Shown: positions 17,346 through 26,205 of the stretch, in pieces
Position numbering within the stretch: the first letter of the stretch is position 1
How the letters are laid out: each line of letters begins with the position of its first letter
DNA from: Halococcus salifodinae DSM 8989
GTDB taxonomy: Archaea; Halobacteriota; Halobacteria; Halobacteriales; Halococcaceae
Length of the DNA: 51,739 nt
NCBI RefSeq assembly: GCF_000336935.1
Contig: NZ_AOME01000054.1
Location: 229,659 to 281,397 of the forward strand
Reading direction: 5' to 3'
Program-made: the position numbers and the translations under genes
The notes under the pieces: model-generated
Seen by the model: only the letters and a program-made list of their open reading frames with translations
What the model was told of the DNA's origin: nothing
The model's database searches: none

Positions 17346-19410
17346 GCTCAGCGACGCCGTCGGTACGGCCGAGTCGTCCGACTCCGCGACCGACAGAGTG
17401 CTCGACGTACTTCCCGATCGCGGCGATCCGACGTGGTACGTGGTGGGCCTCGCGTTCGTGCTGTTCGTCGGCTTTTCGATCTACACTTCGATCGTTCACG
17501 CGCGCTTCGGCTCGACCGGGGCCGATCTCGGTGCGTACACCCACATGTTCGCGAGCACGCTCGACGGCGAGGGCTGGCTTCTTCATGGTAAGTACCGCGT
17601 GAGCCAGCCGACCGGCTCGTACTGGGGAGCACACTTCTCGCTCACCCTCCTCCTGTTCATGCCGCTGTTCGCGCTCGTCCCCTCCGTCTACACGCTGCTG
17701 GTCGCCAAATCGTTCGTGCTCGCGTCGAGCGTCGTCCTCTGCTGGCTGCTCGCGCGTGAGGTTCTCGACTCCGATCGACTCGCGGGCGTCGTGACGCTCT
17801 CGTACGCGTTCAACCCGTTTCTCTGGTCGGCGTGGTCGTTCGATTTCCAAGAACAGATACTGATCCCACCGTTGCTGTTCGCTGCCTACTACGCCTACCG
17901 GAAGGAACACCATCTCGTCTTCCTCGGTCTCCTCGCCGCCGTGCTGTTCACCAACGAGTTCGTGATCTTCGTCACGGTGGGGTTCGTCGGCGGCCTGGTC
18001 GTCGCGGCGGCCCGGGCGGGGCGGCTGCGCGAGCGCGCACCCGCACTCGTGGGAGGGTTCGTGCTCGTGGGAATCGCACGCTTCGTCTCGACGAGGGTCA
18101 TGAGCTACTACAGCGAGTTCGGTGGACTGCCATCGTACGTTGTGGCGGAACCCCTCCAGCCGTTCATCGAGTCCGCACGGGTCTCGCTGGTCGATCTCCT
18201 CGGTGTCGTCCTCGCGAACCCGGTTCTACTGATCGACTCGACGACGTTCGCGGTCGAACAGAAGGCGGTCTTTTTCGCTGCGTTCATGCTGCCGGTCGCG
18301 TTTCTCGCACTGTTCGACGAGCGGTCGCTGTTCGCGCTCCTCCCGTTTCTGGGCTTCGCGTGGGTGTTCACGGGTGAGGCGAAGGCGGTCTACTACCAGT
18401 TCGGCGCGCACTACCCGCTGTATCTCCTGCCGTTCGTCTACGTCGGCGCGATGTGCGCACTCGATCGGCTGTCGGCTCGGTTCGGATCGATCGAAACCCC
18501 GTCGCGAGCAGTGTTCTCCGGGCTCGTCGCGTTCGTGCTCGTCGCGAGCCTCGTGGCCGGCGTGGCCTCGGGTGGCGGTCATCTCGCCCGCCCGCCCGAC
18601 GCACAGCCGGACCACAGCGAAACCCTCGACGCGGCGATCGATTCGATCCCACCGAACGCCTCGCTGATCGCCCAAAACGACATCTACCCGCACGTCGCCA
18701 CCCGCGAGAACGCGGGGTTCATCGTGAGTCAGGGCACTTTCAGCGCGTACGAGCGCGAGTACGGCCCTGTCACGCCCGAGTATATCCTGATCGACAGCCA
18801 GCTCAACCAGAACGCACCGTGGGCACGCACCGTCCAGCGGACCTACGCCGATCGTCTCGGCTCGGAGTACGGACTCTACCGCTACGAGGACGGCATCCAG
18901 GTCTTCAGACAGGGCTACGACGGGCCGGTGCGCGGCATCACGAGCAAAGAGCCCGGCGCACGTCGCTACGCCCCCGCGGACTTCGCCACGGGCACCGGGA
19001 CGGAGCGCAACGGCCAGATCGTCAGCACCAACGGCTCATCGGGTGATTACATCTGGTTCGGCCCGTACGATATCCTGACACCGGGGACCTACACGGCGAC
19101 CTTCCGGATCAACGCCACCGACGACGACGCCGACCCGGTACTGCGAGCCGACGTCGCGGCCGGGAGCGATCACGAGATCGTCGCGAGCGAGGACGTGACG
19201 CCACAGCCGGGCCAACAGAACGTCACGATGCAGTTCACGATCGACGAGACCGTGACCGACGTCGAGTTCCGCGGTATCCGTCAGGGCGAGGGCCAGATTG
19301 CCTTTGACGGTGTCCGGGTGAACTACGGATCGCCGGACGCCGGCGCGAACGCCAGTCGGCTCGCTGCCGACACGACGGCGACCACGATTCCGGCGGAGGG
19401 TGACGGATGA
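17338..19410 (+). CDS. DUF2079 polytopic membrane protein, copy 1 (putative GT-C glycosyltransferase)
   Basis: A 690-residue protein from a GTG at 17338, overlapping the GtrA stop by 8 bases. The N-terminal about 430 residues form some ten membrane helices. The first outer loop carries an acidic motif (STGADLGAYTHMF), followed by NPFLWSAWSFDFQEQIL, as in DUF2079 proteins. The C-terminal about 260 residues are extracellular: SLIAQNDIYPHVATRENAGF, then a beta-rich jelly-roll-like end (PGTYTATFRINATDDDADPV). The acidic first-loop motif and topology resemble GT-C transferases that use lipid-phosphate sugars, but this role is inferred. It is paralogous to the next gene. Confidence 0.82.
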   Translation: MSRLSDAVGTAESSDSATDRVLDVLPDRGDPTWYVVGLAFVLFVGFSIYTSIVHARFGSTGADLGAYTHMFASTLDGEGWLLHGKYRVSQPTGSYWGAHFSLTLLLFMPLFALVPSVYTLLVAKSFVLASSVVLCWLLAREVLDSDRLAGVVTLSYAFNPFLWSAWSFDFQEQILIPPLLFAAYYAYRKEHHLVFLGLLAAVLFTNEFVIFVTVGFVGGLVVAAARAGRLRERAPALVGGFVLVGIARFVSTRVMSYYSEFGGLPSYVVAEPLQPFIESARVSLVDLLGVVLANPVLLIDSTTFAVEQKAVFFAAFMLPVAFLALFDERSLFALLPFLGFAWVFTGEAKAVYYQFGAHYPLYLLPFVYVGAMCALDRLSARFGSIETPSRAVFSGLVAFVLVASLVAGVASGGGHLARPPDAQPDHSETLDAAIDSIPPNASLIAQNDIYPHVATRENAGFIVSQGTFSAYEREYGPVTPEYILIDSQLNQNAPWARTVQRTYADRLGSEYGLYRYEDGIQVFRQGYDGPVRGITSKEPGARRYAPADFATGTGTERNGQIVSTNGSSGDYIWFGPYDILTPGTYTATFRINATDDDADPVLRADVAAGSDHEIVASEDVTPQPGQQNVTMQFTIDETVTDVEFRGIRQGEGQIAFDGVRVNYGSPDAGANASRLAADTTATTIPAEGDG

Positions 19411-21425
19411 GCACTGCCGACCGGCTCGGCGAGACCGCACGTGCGTACCTCCCCGAGCGTGGCGATCCGACGTGGTACGTGCTCGGCCTCGCGCTCGTGC
19501 TGTTCGTCGGCTTCTCGGTCTACCTGTCGCTGCTCTACCGGAGCTTCTGGCTGACTGGCGCGGACTTCGGCAGCTACGTCCACATGTTCGAGACCACGCT
19601 CGGCGGTAGCGGCTTCCTCGAACAGGGGAAGTACACCGTCCGCGGCCCCGACAGCTCCTACTGGGGTGGGCACTTCACCGCGACGCTGCTCGCCTTCCTC
19701 CCGATCTACGCCCTCGTCCCGTCGCCGTACACGCTGCTCGTCATCAAATCCGCGCTACTCGCGGCGAGCATTCCGATGCTCTGGGTGCTCGCACGCGAAC
19801 ACATCGACTCCGACCGGATCGCGGGGCTGTTGACCGCCTCGTACGCGCTCAACCCGTTCCTCTGGTCGGCGTGGCTGTTCGATTTTCAGGAGCAGATCCT
19901 GCTGCCACTCCTGCTGTTCGCGGCGTACTACACCTACGCCCAGCGGCGTTACGTCGCCTTCCTCGCCTTTCTCACGCTGTCGCTGTTCACCAACGAGTTC
20001 GTGACGCTGCTGGCCGGGGGCTTTCTCGTGGGTCTCGCGGTCGCGTCCTATCGCGGCGGTCGACTCCGGGCGGAAGCGTGGGTGTTCGGTGCGGCGGGCG
20101 GCATCCTCGTCGCCGCCCGTGCGATCGCGGGCTGGGCGATCGGCCAGTACAGCGAGACTTCCGGGCTGCCGACCGACGTCATCGCGGCCCCATTACAGGC
20201 GTACGTCGAGGGGTCGCGGGTCGGTCTCGGCCGACTGATCGAGATCGTGCTCGCCAACCCGACGCTCATCGTCGACTCGATCGCGGTCGACGTCCTCGAC
20301 AAGGCGACGTTCCTCGTCCTCCTACTGATCCCCGTGCTCTTCGTCGCGGCGGTCGACGAGGTCTCGCTCGGCGCACTCGTCCCCTTCTTCGGGTTCGCGT
20401 GGGTGTTCGCGGGACGGGACGTCTACTACACCTTCGGCGCGCATTATCCACTGTATCTCCTGCCCTTTGTCTACATCGGCGCAGTGCGCGTCCTCGCGTG
20501 GCTCGACCTCGACGCCACGATCGAACGAGAGGACGTCCGGGCGTCGGCGCGGACGGTTCTCTCCGGCTTGCTCGTGCTCGTCCTCGTCGCCAACCTCGTG
20601 GTCGGCGTGGGGATGGCTGCCCAGAAGGACGCGGTACCGACGACCAACGACCACACCGAGACCCTCCACGAAGGGATCGGGGCGATTCCCGCGAACGCCT
20701 CCGTGCTCACCCAAAACGACGTCTTCCCTCACGTCGCCGACCGCGAGAACGCGACGTTCACCGCGAACCGGACGCTGTTCTATCGGTACCAGCGTGCGAA
20801 CGAGCGACCGGAGCCCGAGTACATCCTGCTCGACACCCGGCTCGAAACCCAGCGGGTCGAGTGGGCACAACCGATCCGCCAGATCTATCTCGACCAGTTC
20901 GGCGACACCTACGGCCTCCGGCACTACGAGGACGAAGTCTGGGTGTTCCAACGGGGCTACAACGGCTCACCGTCGGGACTCTCCGGCTCGTACGCCGTCG
21001 AGCCACGCACCTACGAGCCGAACGACTTCATTCCGAACGACGCGCTGACCATCGACGGCCAGCTGGTCGGGTCGGGCGGTGCGGAGGGCATCTACTACTG
21101 GTACGGACCGGGGACGATGCTCCCGCCCGGTGAGTACACCGCGACGTTCCGGGTCAACGCGACCAGCGAGACCTCACAGCCCGTCGCGAACCTCGAAGTC
21201 GCTGCGGGCGTCACGCCCCGCCGGGTCGCCAACGAGACCGTGACGAACACCGACGGAACCGAGAACGTGACGGTCGAGTTCTCGCTCGATCGGATGGAGT
21301 CGAACGTCGAGTTCCGCGCGGTCCGGGCCGGCGGCGAGGGACGGCTCGCGCTCGAAAACGTCACCGTCGCGTCGAGAGAAGCAGTCGGCGACACCAACGG
21401 CACCACCGCGAACGGATCGGCCTGA
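19407..21425 (+). CDS. DUF2079 polytopic membrane protein, copy 2 (tandem paralog)
   Basis: A 672-residue protein beginning at an ATG that overlaps the stop of copy 1 (ATGA). Colinear with copy 1: ERGDPTWYVLGLALVLFVGF, LTGADFGSYVHMF, NPFLWSAWLFDFQEQIL, GAHYPLYLLPFVYIG, SVLTQNDVFPHVADRENATF, and a C-terminal beta-sandwich with PPGEYTATFRVNATSETSQ. The copies have diverged clearly, so the duplication is not recent. Conservation is greatest in the first outer loop and around QND..PHVA.REN, marking probable active or binding sites. The likely role is transfer or assembly of surface sugars with GtrA and the GT4 enzyme. It is the last gene of the operon and converges on the copper/PQQ protein gene. 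Confidence 0.82.
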   Translation: MSTADRLGETARAYLPERGDPTWYVLGLALVLFVGFSVYLSLLYRSFWLTGADFGSYVHMFETTLGGSGFLEQGKYTVRGPDSSYWGGHFTATLLAFLPIYALVPSPYTLLVIKSALLAASIPMLWVLAREHIDSDRIAGLLTASYALNPFLWSAWLFDFQEQILLPLLLFAAYYTYAQRRYVAFLAFLTLSLFTNEFVTLLAGGFLVGLAVASYRGGRLRAEAWVFGAAGGILVAARAIAGWAIGQYSETSGLPTDVIAAPLQAYVEGSRVGLGRLIEIVLANPTLIVDSIAVDVLDKATFLVLLLIPVLFVAAVDEVSLGALVPFFGFAWVFAGRDVYYTFGAHYPLYLLPFVYIGAVRVLAWLDLDATIEREDVRASARTVLSGLLVLVLVANLVVGVGMAAQKDAVPTTNDHTETLHEGIGAIPANASVLTQNDVFPHVADRENATFTANRTLFYRYQRANERPEPEYILLDTRLETQRVEWAQPIRQIYLDQFGDTYGLRHYEDEVWVFQRGYNGSPSGLSGSYAVEPRTYEPNDFIPNDALTIDGQLVGSGGAEGIYYWYGPGTMLPPGEYTATFRVNATSETSQPVANLEVAAGVTPRRVANETVTNTDGTENVTVEFSLDRMESNVEFRAVRAGGEGRLALENVTVASREAVGDTNGTTANGSA

Positions 21426-21434
21426 ACGGGTCCC

Positions 21435-21479
21435 TTACTCGCGTTTCGAAAACAGTGTTACTACTCGCGCTTCGAAAGC
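21435..21479. repeat. Duplicated 3' end of the copper/PQQ gene (two 19-bp copies)
   Basis: TTACTCGCGTTTCGAAAAC (21435-21453) and CTACTCGCGCTTCGAAAGC (21461-21479) differ at only three positions. The second copy is the true C-terminal codons of the minus-strand gene (SKRE-stop). The first, in the 35-base intergenic gap, spells the same SKRE-stop with synonymous codons. It looks like a small tandem duplication or a remnant of a second PGF-CTERM tail. Confidence 0.6.
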
Positions 21480-23533
21480 AGCCGAGCAGCGACGCCGCCG
21501 AGGGCGGCGAGGGCCGCGACCACGCCGAATCCCGGGCCGTCGACGCGACTGACCCATCCCTCGCTCTCACCGGTGTTGGTGGCTCCCGTCGTCCCGTCGT
21601 CCGTCGTTGCGGTGGATCGATCGGTCGTGGTCGTCGCGTCGTTCGTCGGTGTCGGTGACGCCGTTGGCGTCGGAGTGGGTGTGGGCGTCGGGGTCGGCGT
21701 GGGCGTTGGTGTCGGCGTTGGCGTCGCGGTCGGTGGTTGGTCGGGCGTTGCGGTGGCAGTCGACGTCGCCGGTTCGGGACTCGGCGGGTTGATCTTGTGG
21801 ACCGCACCGGTCTCACCACGAACCCCGAGGTTGTCGGTCGTCAGGACGTAGAGCTCGCCGCGTGCATCGGGGTAGACACCGAGCACGTACGAACCGAGCG
21901 TCCCGTTCTCGTTTCCTTCGAACGTGACCTCCTCCAGCGACCACTGCCCCTCTCTCGGGGGTGTTGCGGCGAACACCGAACCGTTCGGACTGCCGGAGCC
22001 CGCGCTGTAATCGCCGAAGACGAACTTCCCGCGGAGTGCGGGGATCGTCGCGTTCTGGTAGATCGTTCCGCCGGTGACTGCGCTCCCGACCGGGTTGCCC
22101 TCGTAGGTGTGGGGGTACTCGATGACCGGGTCGATGAGGGGTTCGCCACCGCGAACGCTCTCGGGGGTCCGGTCCGGACAGTCCTCGACCTCCTCGACGC
22201 CCCCGCTGGCGAAGCAGTGTGTGCCCTCCTTCACGTTCCAGCCGTAGTTGCCGCCCTTCACGACGATGTTGACTTCCTCGTATTTGAACTGGCCGACGTC
22301 ACAGACGAACAGGTTACCATTGTTGAAGCTCATCCGCCAGGGGTTGCGAAAGCCCCACGCGAACTGCTCGTCGAGGCCCTCCTCGCCGACGAGGGGGTTG
22401 TCGTCAGGAATGGTGTAGGGGTTACCGTCCTCCTGGCTGTCGACGTCGATCCGGAGGATCGATCCCAGCAGGTTCTCGGTGACGTCCTGGCCGTTGCCGC
22501 CACGATTTTTGTACCAGTCGTCGACGTTCCCGGGTATCCGGAGATCGCCGCCGCCGTTGCCCATCCCCATGTAGAGGTAGCCGTCGTCGGGACCGAACAG
22601 GACGTCTCCGGCGTTGTGGGTGTAGTACGGCGACGGGATTTCGAGGATGGTGCGTTCGGAGTCGGGATCACCGGCCGAGAAGTCCTCGGTTGCCTGAAAC
22701 TCAGAGAGCACCTGGGTGTGCGTGTATCCGTCGGGCGTTCCCGACCGTGGTGGCGCGCTGTAGTGGAGGTAGAACTTCCGGTTGTCGCGAAAATCGGGAT
22801 GGAAGGCGAGCCCGACCAGCCCGCGTTCGTCGATCACCTTGTCGTCGGGGAGGTTGTCGAAGTTCACGAGCTGGTCACCGATATCGATGAACGGCTCGAT
22901 GCCACCCTCACCGAGCGTGTAGACCTGCCCGACCTGATCCACCACGAACCGGCGATCGTCGTCACCGGATGGGACTTCGAGCGCCGTCGGTGCGGTCATC
23001 CCGCCCTCAGCGATGGTTTCGATTCCGACCGTCGCACCCGTCGGCATATATCCATCTGTCTGGTCGTCGGGCGTCTCGGTCGTGGTCTGTGTTGTGGCTG
23101 ATTCCCCGCTAAAGCGGACGCTCCCGCGCATCGAGCTCGGGTGCCGACTACAGTAATACTCCGCCATCTCTTCGGTTGCGGTGAAGGCGACCGAAAGGGT
23201 CGTCCCCTCGTTAGTCGTGATATCGGTCCCCGTGATCCGGTTCCCGTCGGCGTCGAGGATCACGAAGTCGTGTGGTGCCCCGTCGACGTTCGTCCACCTG
23301 ATCTCGTAGCGTTCTCCCGGCGTGAGAACGAGATCGGGGTTGGTCTGGCCCGCGATCGAGTCGGGACTGCGGCCAACCCACCCCGATATCTTTCCGTCGA
23401 ACGTGAACGCGGTCGTCGACTGTGCGCTGGCGACGCCACTCGCTCCGAGTGCGGTTATCGCCGTGGCGGCCTTCAGGAACCGCCGCCGGGACGATGCCGG
23501 AAGGATGGAGGGCGTAGGCGGTCCTCTCGTCAC
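21461..23533 (-). CDS. Blue-copper (plastocyanin-like) / PQQ sugar dehydrogenase fusion with PGF-CTERM anchor
   Basis: A 690-residue secreted protein from a GTG at 23533 (a TTG at 23551 would add six residues; TCTTAATC at about 23558-23565 fits a leaderless GTG start). The Tat signal has RRRFLK (about 16-21). The type-1 copper domain (about 40-145) shows ligands His88, Cys128, His131 and Met135 (HDFVILD; YYCSRHPSSM). A glucose/sorbosone dehydrogenase propeller (about 165-570) follows, with DERGLVGLAFHPDF, THNAGDVLFGPDDGYLYMGM and FVFGDYSAGSG. Then comes a Pro-Thr repeat wall-spanning linker (about 585-625) and a PGF-CTERM signal (from about 667). Electrons from sugar oxidation could pass straight to the fused cupredoxin. 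The substrate is unknown; neighbouring glycan genes are suggestive. Confidence 0.88.
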   Translation of the reverse strand: MTRGPPTPSILPASSRRRFLKAATAITALGASGVASAQSTTAFTFDGKISGWVGRSPDSIAGQTNPDLVLTPGERYEIRWTNVDGAPHDFVILDADGNRITGTDITTNEGTTLSVAFTATEEMAEYYCSRHPSSMRGSVRFSGESATTQTTTETPDDQTDGYMPTGATVGIETIAEGGMTAPTALEVPSGDDDRRFVVDQVGQVYTLGEGGIEPFIDIGDQLVNFDNLPDDKVIDERGLVGLAFHPDFRDNRKFYLHYSAPPRSGTPDGYTHTQVLSEFQATEDFSAGDPDSERTILEIPSPYYTHNAGDVLFGPDDGYLYMGMGNGGGDLRIPGNVDDWYKNRGGNGQDVTENLLGSILRIDVDSQEDGNPYTIPDDNPLVGEEGLDEQFAWGFRNPWRMSFNNGNLFVCDVGQFKYEEVNIVVKGGNYGWNVKEGTHCFASGGVEEVEDCPDRTPESVRGGEPLIDPVIEYPHTYEGNPVGSAVTGGTIYQNATIPALRGKFVFGDYSAGSGSPNGSVFAATPPREGQWSLEEVTFEGNENGTLGSYVLGVYPDARGELYVLTTDNLGVRGETGAVHKINPPSPEPATSTATATPDQPPTATPTPTPTPTPTPTPTPTPTPTASPTPTNDATTTTDRSTATTDDGTTGATNTGESEGWVSRVDGPGFGVVAALAALGGVAARLLSKRE
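21660..21735 (-). repeat. Pro-Thr (TPTPTP) coding repeat
   Basis: About 75 bases of alternating Thr and Pro codons (ACN-CCN) inside the copper/PQQ gene encode about twelve TP units. On the plus strand they read as GTSGGN repeats. Such linkers are often O-glycosylated and extend surface proteins through the cell envelope. The repeat is prone to length variation. Confidence 0.85.
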
Positions 23534-23650
23534 GGTTGTATCTGTACGCAAAGCGGATTAAGACTAACGGCTCCAGCTTGTGTGGGTAGCTGACACCTAA
23601 CAACGGTATCGAGCGGGAATGTGGTTTGACGGACTGTGCTGTCCGCGGAT

Positions 23651-24367
23651 TCACTCGGTCATCGAGTCGTGACCGTCGACGACCGCGCCACCGACGATCT
23701 GGCCGTAGGCTCGGCGGAACCGCTCGGAGAGCGCCTGGTGGGAGATGTCGAGGTCGTCGGCGAGATCGGCCGCTGTGACCGCGCGGGGCACTTCGTAGTA
23801 GCCCGCCTCGTACGCCGCGACCAGTGCCTCGCGCTGCTCGTCGGTGAGGTCGAACCGGCCACCACGACTGCCGCCGTACGTGCCGATCCGTTCGAGTTCG
23901 GTCCCACACTCACAGTCCACGATCGCCTCGTACGCCCGGGCGAGGGCGTCACGATCGGGAAACAACAGCTGGAGTGTCCACCCGCCGGCCCGACCCCGTG
24001 CCGACAGGATCGTGGCGTCCTCATCGCGCACGCGTTCGACGAACCGGTCTGGATGCTCGCCCCACGCGACGCGGAACACCCAGCCGTCGCCCCGATCGGC
24101 GAGATACTCGATCGCCGTCACCGACGGGTCCGCGCGGAGCGCGGCGGCGATGTCGTCCCGGGTGACCGCGTCACTCCGGATCACGAGCAGTACCCGGCTG
24201 TCCGGGCCGGCGACGGCGGGTTCGAGTTCGACCCGCACGCCCGGAGTGCGCTCGAACAGGGTTTCGAGCGCGAACCCCTCGGCTGTGACCGCGATTCGGG
24301 CCGTCGTCGCGTCGGATTCCGTGGATGCGTTCGGGTGTGGCTCGGGCGTCGACACCTGCTCACCCAT
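23651..24367 (-). CDS. HTH_10 (Bat-like) transcription regulator
   Basis: A 238-residue regulator. The N-terminal about 170 residues form the Bat-type sensory domain (GFALETLFERTPGVRVELEP, then AGGWTLQLLFPDRDALARAY). The C-terminal HTH_10 domain (about 178-232) contains LTDEQREALVAAYEAGYYEV and LADDLDISHQALSERFRRAY. The ATG at 24367 lies within the last codons of the zinc-protein gene upstream (8-base overlap, ATGGGTGA), so the two are co-translated. The target is unknown. Confidence 0.9.
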   Translation of the reverse strand: MGEQVSTPEPHPNASTESDATTARIAVTAEGFALETLFERTPGVRVELEPAVAGPDSRVLLVIRSDAVTRDDIAAALRADPSVTAIEYLADRGDGWVFRVAWGEHPDRFVERVRDEDATILSARGRAGGWTLQLLFPDRDALARAYEAIVDCECGTELERIGTYGGSRGGRFDLTDEQREALVAAYEAGYYEVPRAVTAADLADDLDISHQALSERFRRAYGQIVGGAVVDGHDSMTE

Positions 24368-24524
24368 CGGCGTGGCGTGGCGAGCGTGCGCTCCGGACCC
24401 CGTTGCCGTCGCGCAGCTTGTCCTCGCAGTTCGGACAGACGCGTGCGTTCTCCATTTCGTCCGGAGCGAACACGCGCACGTACTGTGCGGTCACGAACCC
24501 TCCGCAGTTCTTGCACTCCGGCAT
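24360..24524 (-). CDS. Small zinc-ribbon protein coupled to the HTH_10 regulator (DUF7563-like)
   Basis: A 54-residue protein starting MPECKNCGGFVTAQYVRVF. It carries two CxxC knuckles (CKNC at 4-7, CPNC at about 30-33) that form a single zinc ribbon, then a basic tail. It resembles the haloarchaeal DUF7563 small proteins commonly placed beside HTH_10 genes. Its TGA lies inside the start of the regulator, so both products are probably made in fixed ratio and may interact. A TAATAAGG box (about 24564-24571, minus strand) sits about 40 bases before the ATG. Confidence 0.82.
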   Translation of the reverse strand: MPECKNCGGFVTAQYVRVFAPDEMENARVCPNCEDKLRDGNGVRSARSPRHADG

Positions 24525-24645
24525 ACATCAGAACGCCAGCGCCCAGTGAAATACGTGTACGCCCTTATTACGCACCCCACTTATCAGCAGGCGACGAGCT
24601 ATCCGAGAGGGAAACCCACTTCTACGCCGCCAGGCAACAGCCGGT

Positions 24646-26127
24646 ATGCTAGACGGGGTGCGTGGGACTCTCGCCGCGCTGTGCTCGCGCGCCAGACGGC
24701 TCGAACGACGCGAGATCCACGAGTTCCGGCGCTGGATCGAGAACACCAGAAACCTCGTCCACCTCTCTGTGCTCCTGTTCGTCCCATTGGTGATCGCCGG
24801 CGTCACGGCGATCTCGAACCTCTCGGCCGAACTCTCCTTCCTGCTCTTTCCGCCACTCGCCTCCGGGGCGTACCTGCTGTTCGCCCACCCGACGGGACAG
24901 TACGCGTCGCCGGGCCGGTTCGTCGCCGGGCTGACTCTCGGTGCGCTGTGTGGCTGGCTCGCGCTCCGCCTCTCGGCGGCGCTGTTGTACCACGCCCCGC
25001 CGAGTCAGCACCGGGTTCACGCCGCCGGCACGGCGCTTGCGATGTTCCTCACCGGCGCGACGACGTGGGGGTTCGATATCGAGGAACCCGCGGCGTACTC
25101 GACCGCGCTGCTCGCGCTCGTCGGCGACGCCACCGACGTCTCCTACGTGATCTCGATCGCCGCGTCGAGCGCGCTGGTCGCGGGCGTGTTCGTCCTCTGG
25201 CATCGCGCGGTCTACGCCGACCGCGCACGCTATCTCTATCGCTCCACTAAGGGTGACGACCACGTTCTCGTACCGATGCGCGGCGAGCATTCCGACACGA
25301 CCGCCATGCTCGGTGCCCGCCTCGCCGCCGCCCACGACGCCGGCAAGGTCGTGCTTCTCGACATCGTGGACGAGAGTGAAGCTGATGACACCGAGGCGGC
25401 CCAGCGGACGGCCACCGACGGCGGCGATCACCTCGCGACCGACGGCGGTACGACCGAGGCGATGGAGGGCGAATCCTCCGCTGCAGCCGTCGCCACGGGG
25501 CTCGAAGACCGCGCCACCGCGATCGAGACGACCGTCGGCGTGCCCTGTGAGGTCGCGGTCGTCGACAGCGGGGCGGAGTCCCTCGCCGCTGCGGTGCTCC
25601 GGACTGCCCGCGAGAGCAACTGCGACCTGATCGCGACGCCCTACGAGGAATCGGACGGGGCCGCCGCACCGTACATCCGGTCGCTGTTCCGGACCGACAT
25701 GGACGTGCTCGTCCACCGCTCGGCCGACGGTCGGACCGACTGGGAGCGATCGCTGGTTCCGGTCCGGAGCGTGAGCGACGTGGCCCACAGCATGCTCGGA
25801 TTCGCCTGCCGGCTCGCGGGCTCCGCGGGGGAGGTCGCGGTCTGTCACTGCATCGACTCCTCGGCCGACCGCCGACACGCCGAGGAGATGCTCGCCGATC
25901 TCGTCGAACCGTTCACCAACCGGATCGAAACCCGCATCCCGCAGACCTCGATCGAATCGTTCCTCGAAACCGTCGCGCCGCAGTACGACCTCGTCCTCGT
26001 CGGCGCGAGCACCGATCGGAGCAACGTCTCGCGACTCCTCTCGCCCGCCACGTTCGAACGCCTGCCAGAGATCGACTGTGACCTCGCCATCGTCGATCGA
26101 CGGTCTCGACCGCTGTCGCGCGAGTGA
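24646..26127 (+). CDS. HPP-domain membrane protein fused to two UspA-like domains
   Basis: A 493-residue protein. Residues about 35-190 form an HPP-family domain of four or more helices (LLFPPLASGAYLLFAHPTGQ, with HPT in place of HPP). Two cytoplasmic universal-stress-type domains follow: about 205-345 (DDHVLVPMRGEHSD...SNCDLIATPYEES) and about 365-485 (RSLVPVRSVSDVAHS...YDLVLVGASTDRSN). A variable acidic insert lies in the first UspA domain. HPP proteins are linked to nitrite or anion transport in other organisms. The fused UspA domains suggest nucleotide- or stress-controlled gating. The gene stands alone. Confidence 0.85.
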   Translation: MLDGVRGTLAALCSRARRLERREIHEFRRWIENTRNLVHLSVLLFVPLVIAGVTAISNLSAELSFLLFPPLASGAYLLFAHPTGQYASPGRFVAGLTLGALCGWLALRLSAALLYHAPPSQHRVHAAGTALAMFLTGATTWGFDIEEPAAYSTALLALVGDATDVSYVISIAASSALVAGVFVLWHRAVYADRARYLYRSTKGDDHVLVPMRGEHSDTTAMLGARLAAAHDAGKVVLLDIVDESEADDTEAAQRTATDGGDHLATDGGTTEAMEGESSAAAVATGLEDRATAIETTVGVPCEVAVVDSGAESLAAAVLRTARESNCDLIATPYEESDGAAAPYIRSLFRTDMDVLVHRSADGRTDWERSLVPVRSVSDVAHSMLGFACRLAGSAGEVAVCHCIDSSADRRHAEEMLADLVEPFTNRIETRIPQTSIESFLETVAPQYDLVLVGASTDRSNVSRLLSPATFERLPEIDCDLAIVDRRSRPLSRE

Positions 26128-26205
26128 TCGATCAGCTGTCGCCGCCACTCTCTATGCAGCACCGCTGCTACTATTGCGTGTGGGTTTGTAGAGAAGCGAG
26201 CGCAA

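Noticed and set aside
21650-21740. GT-rich tandem repeat considered as a noncoding minisatellite or CRISPR-like array
   Set aside because: It is in frame inside the copper/PQQ protein and encodes a Thr-Pro linker; there are no unique spacers.
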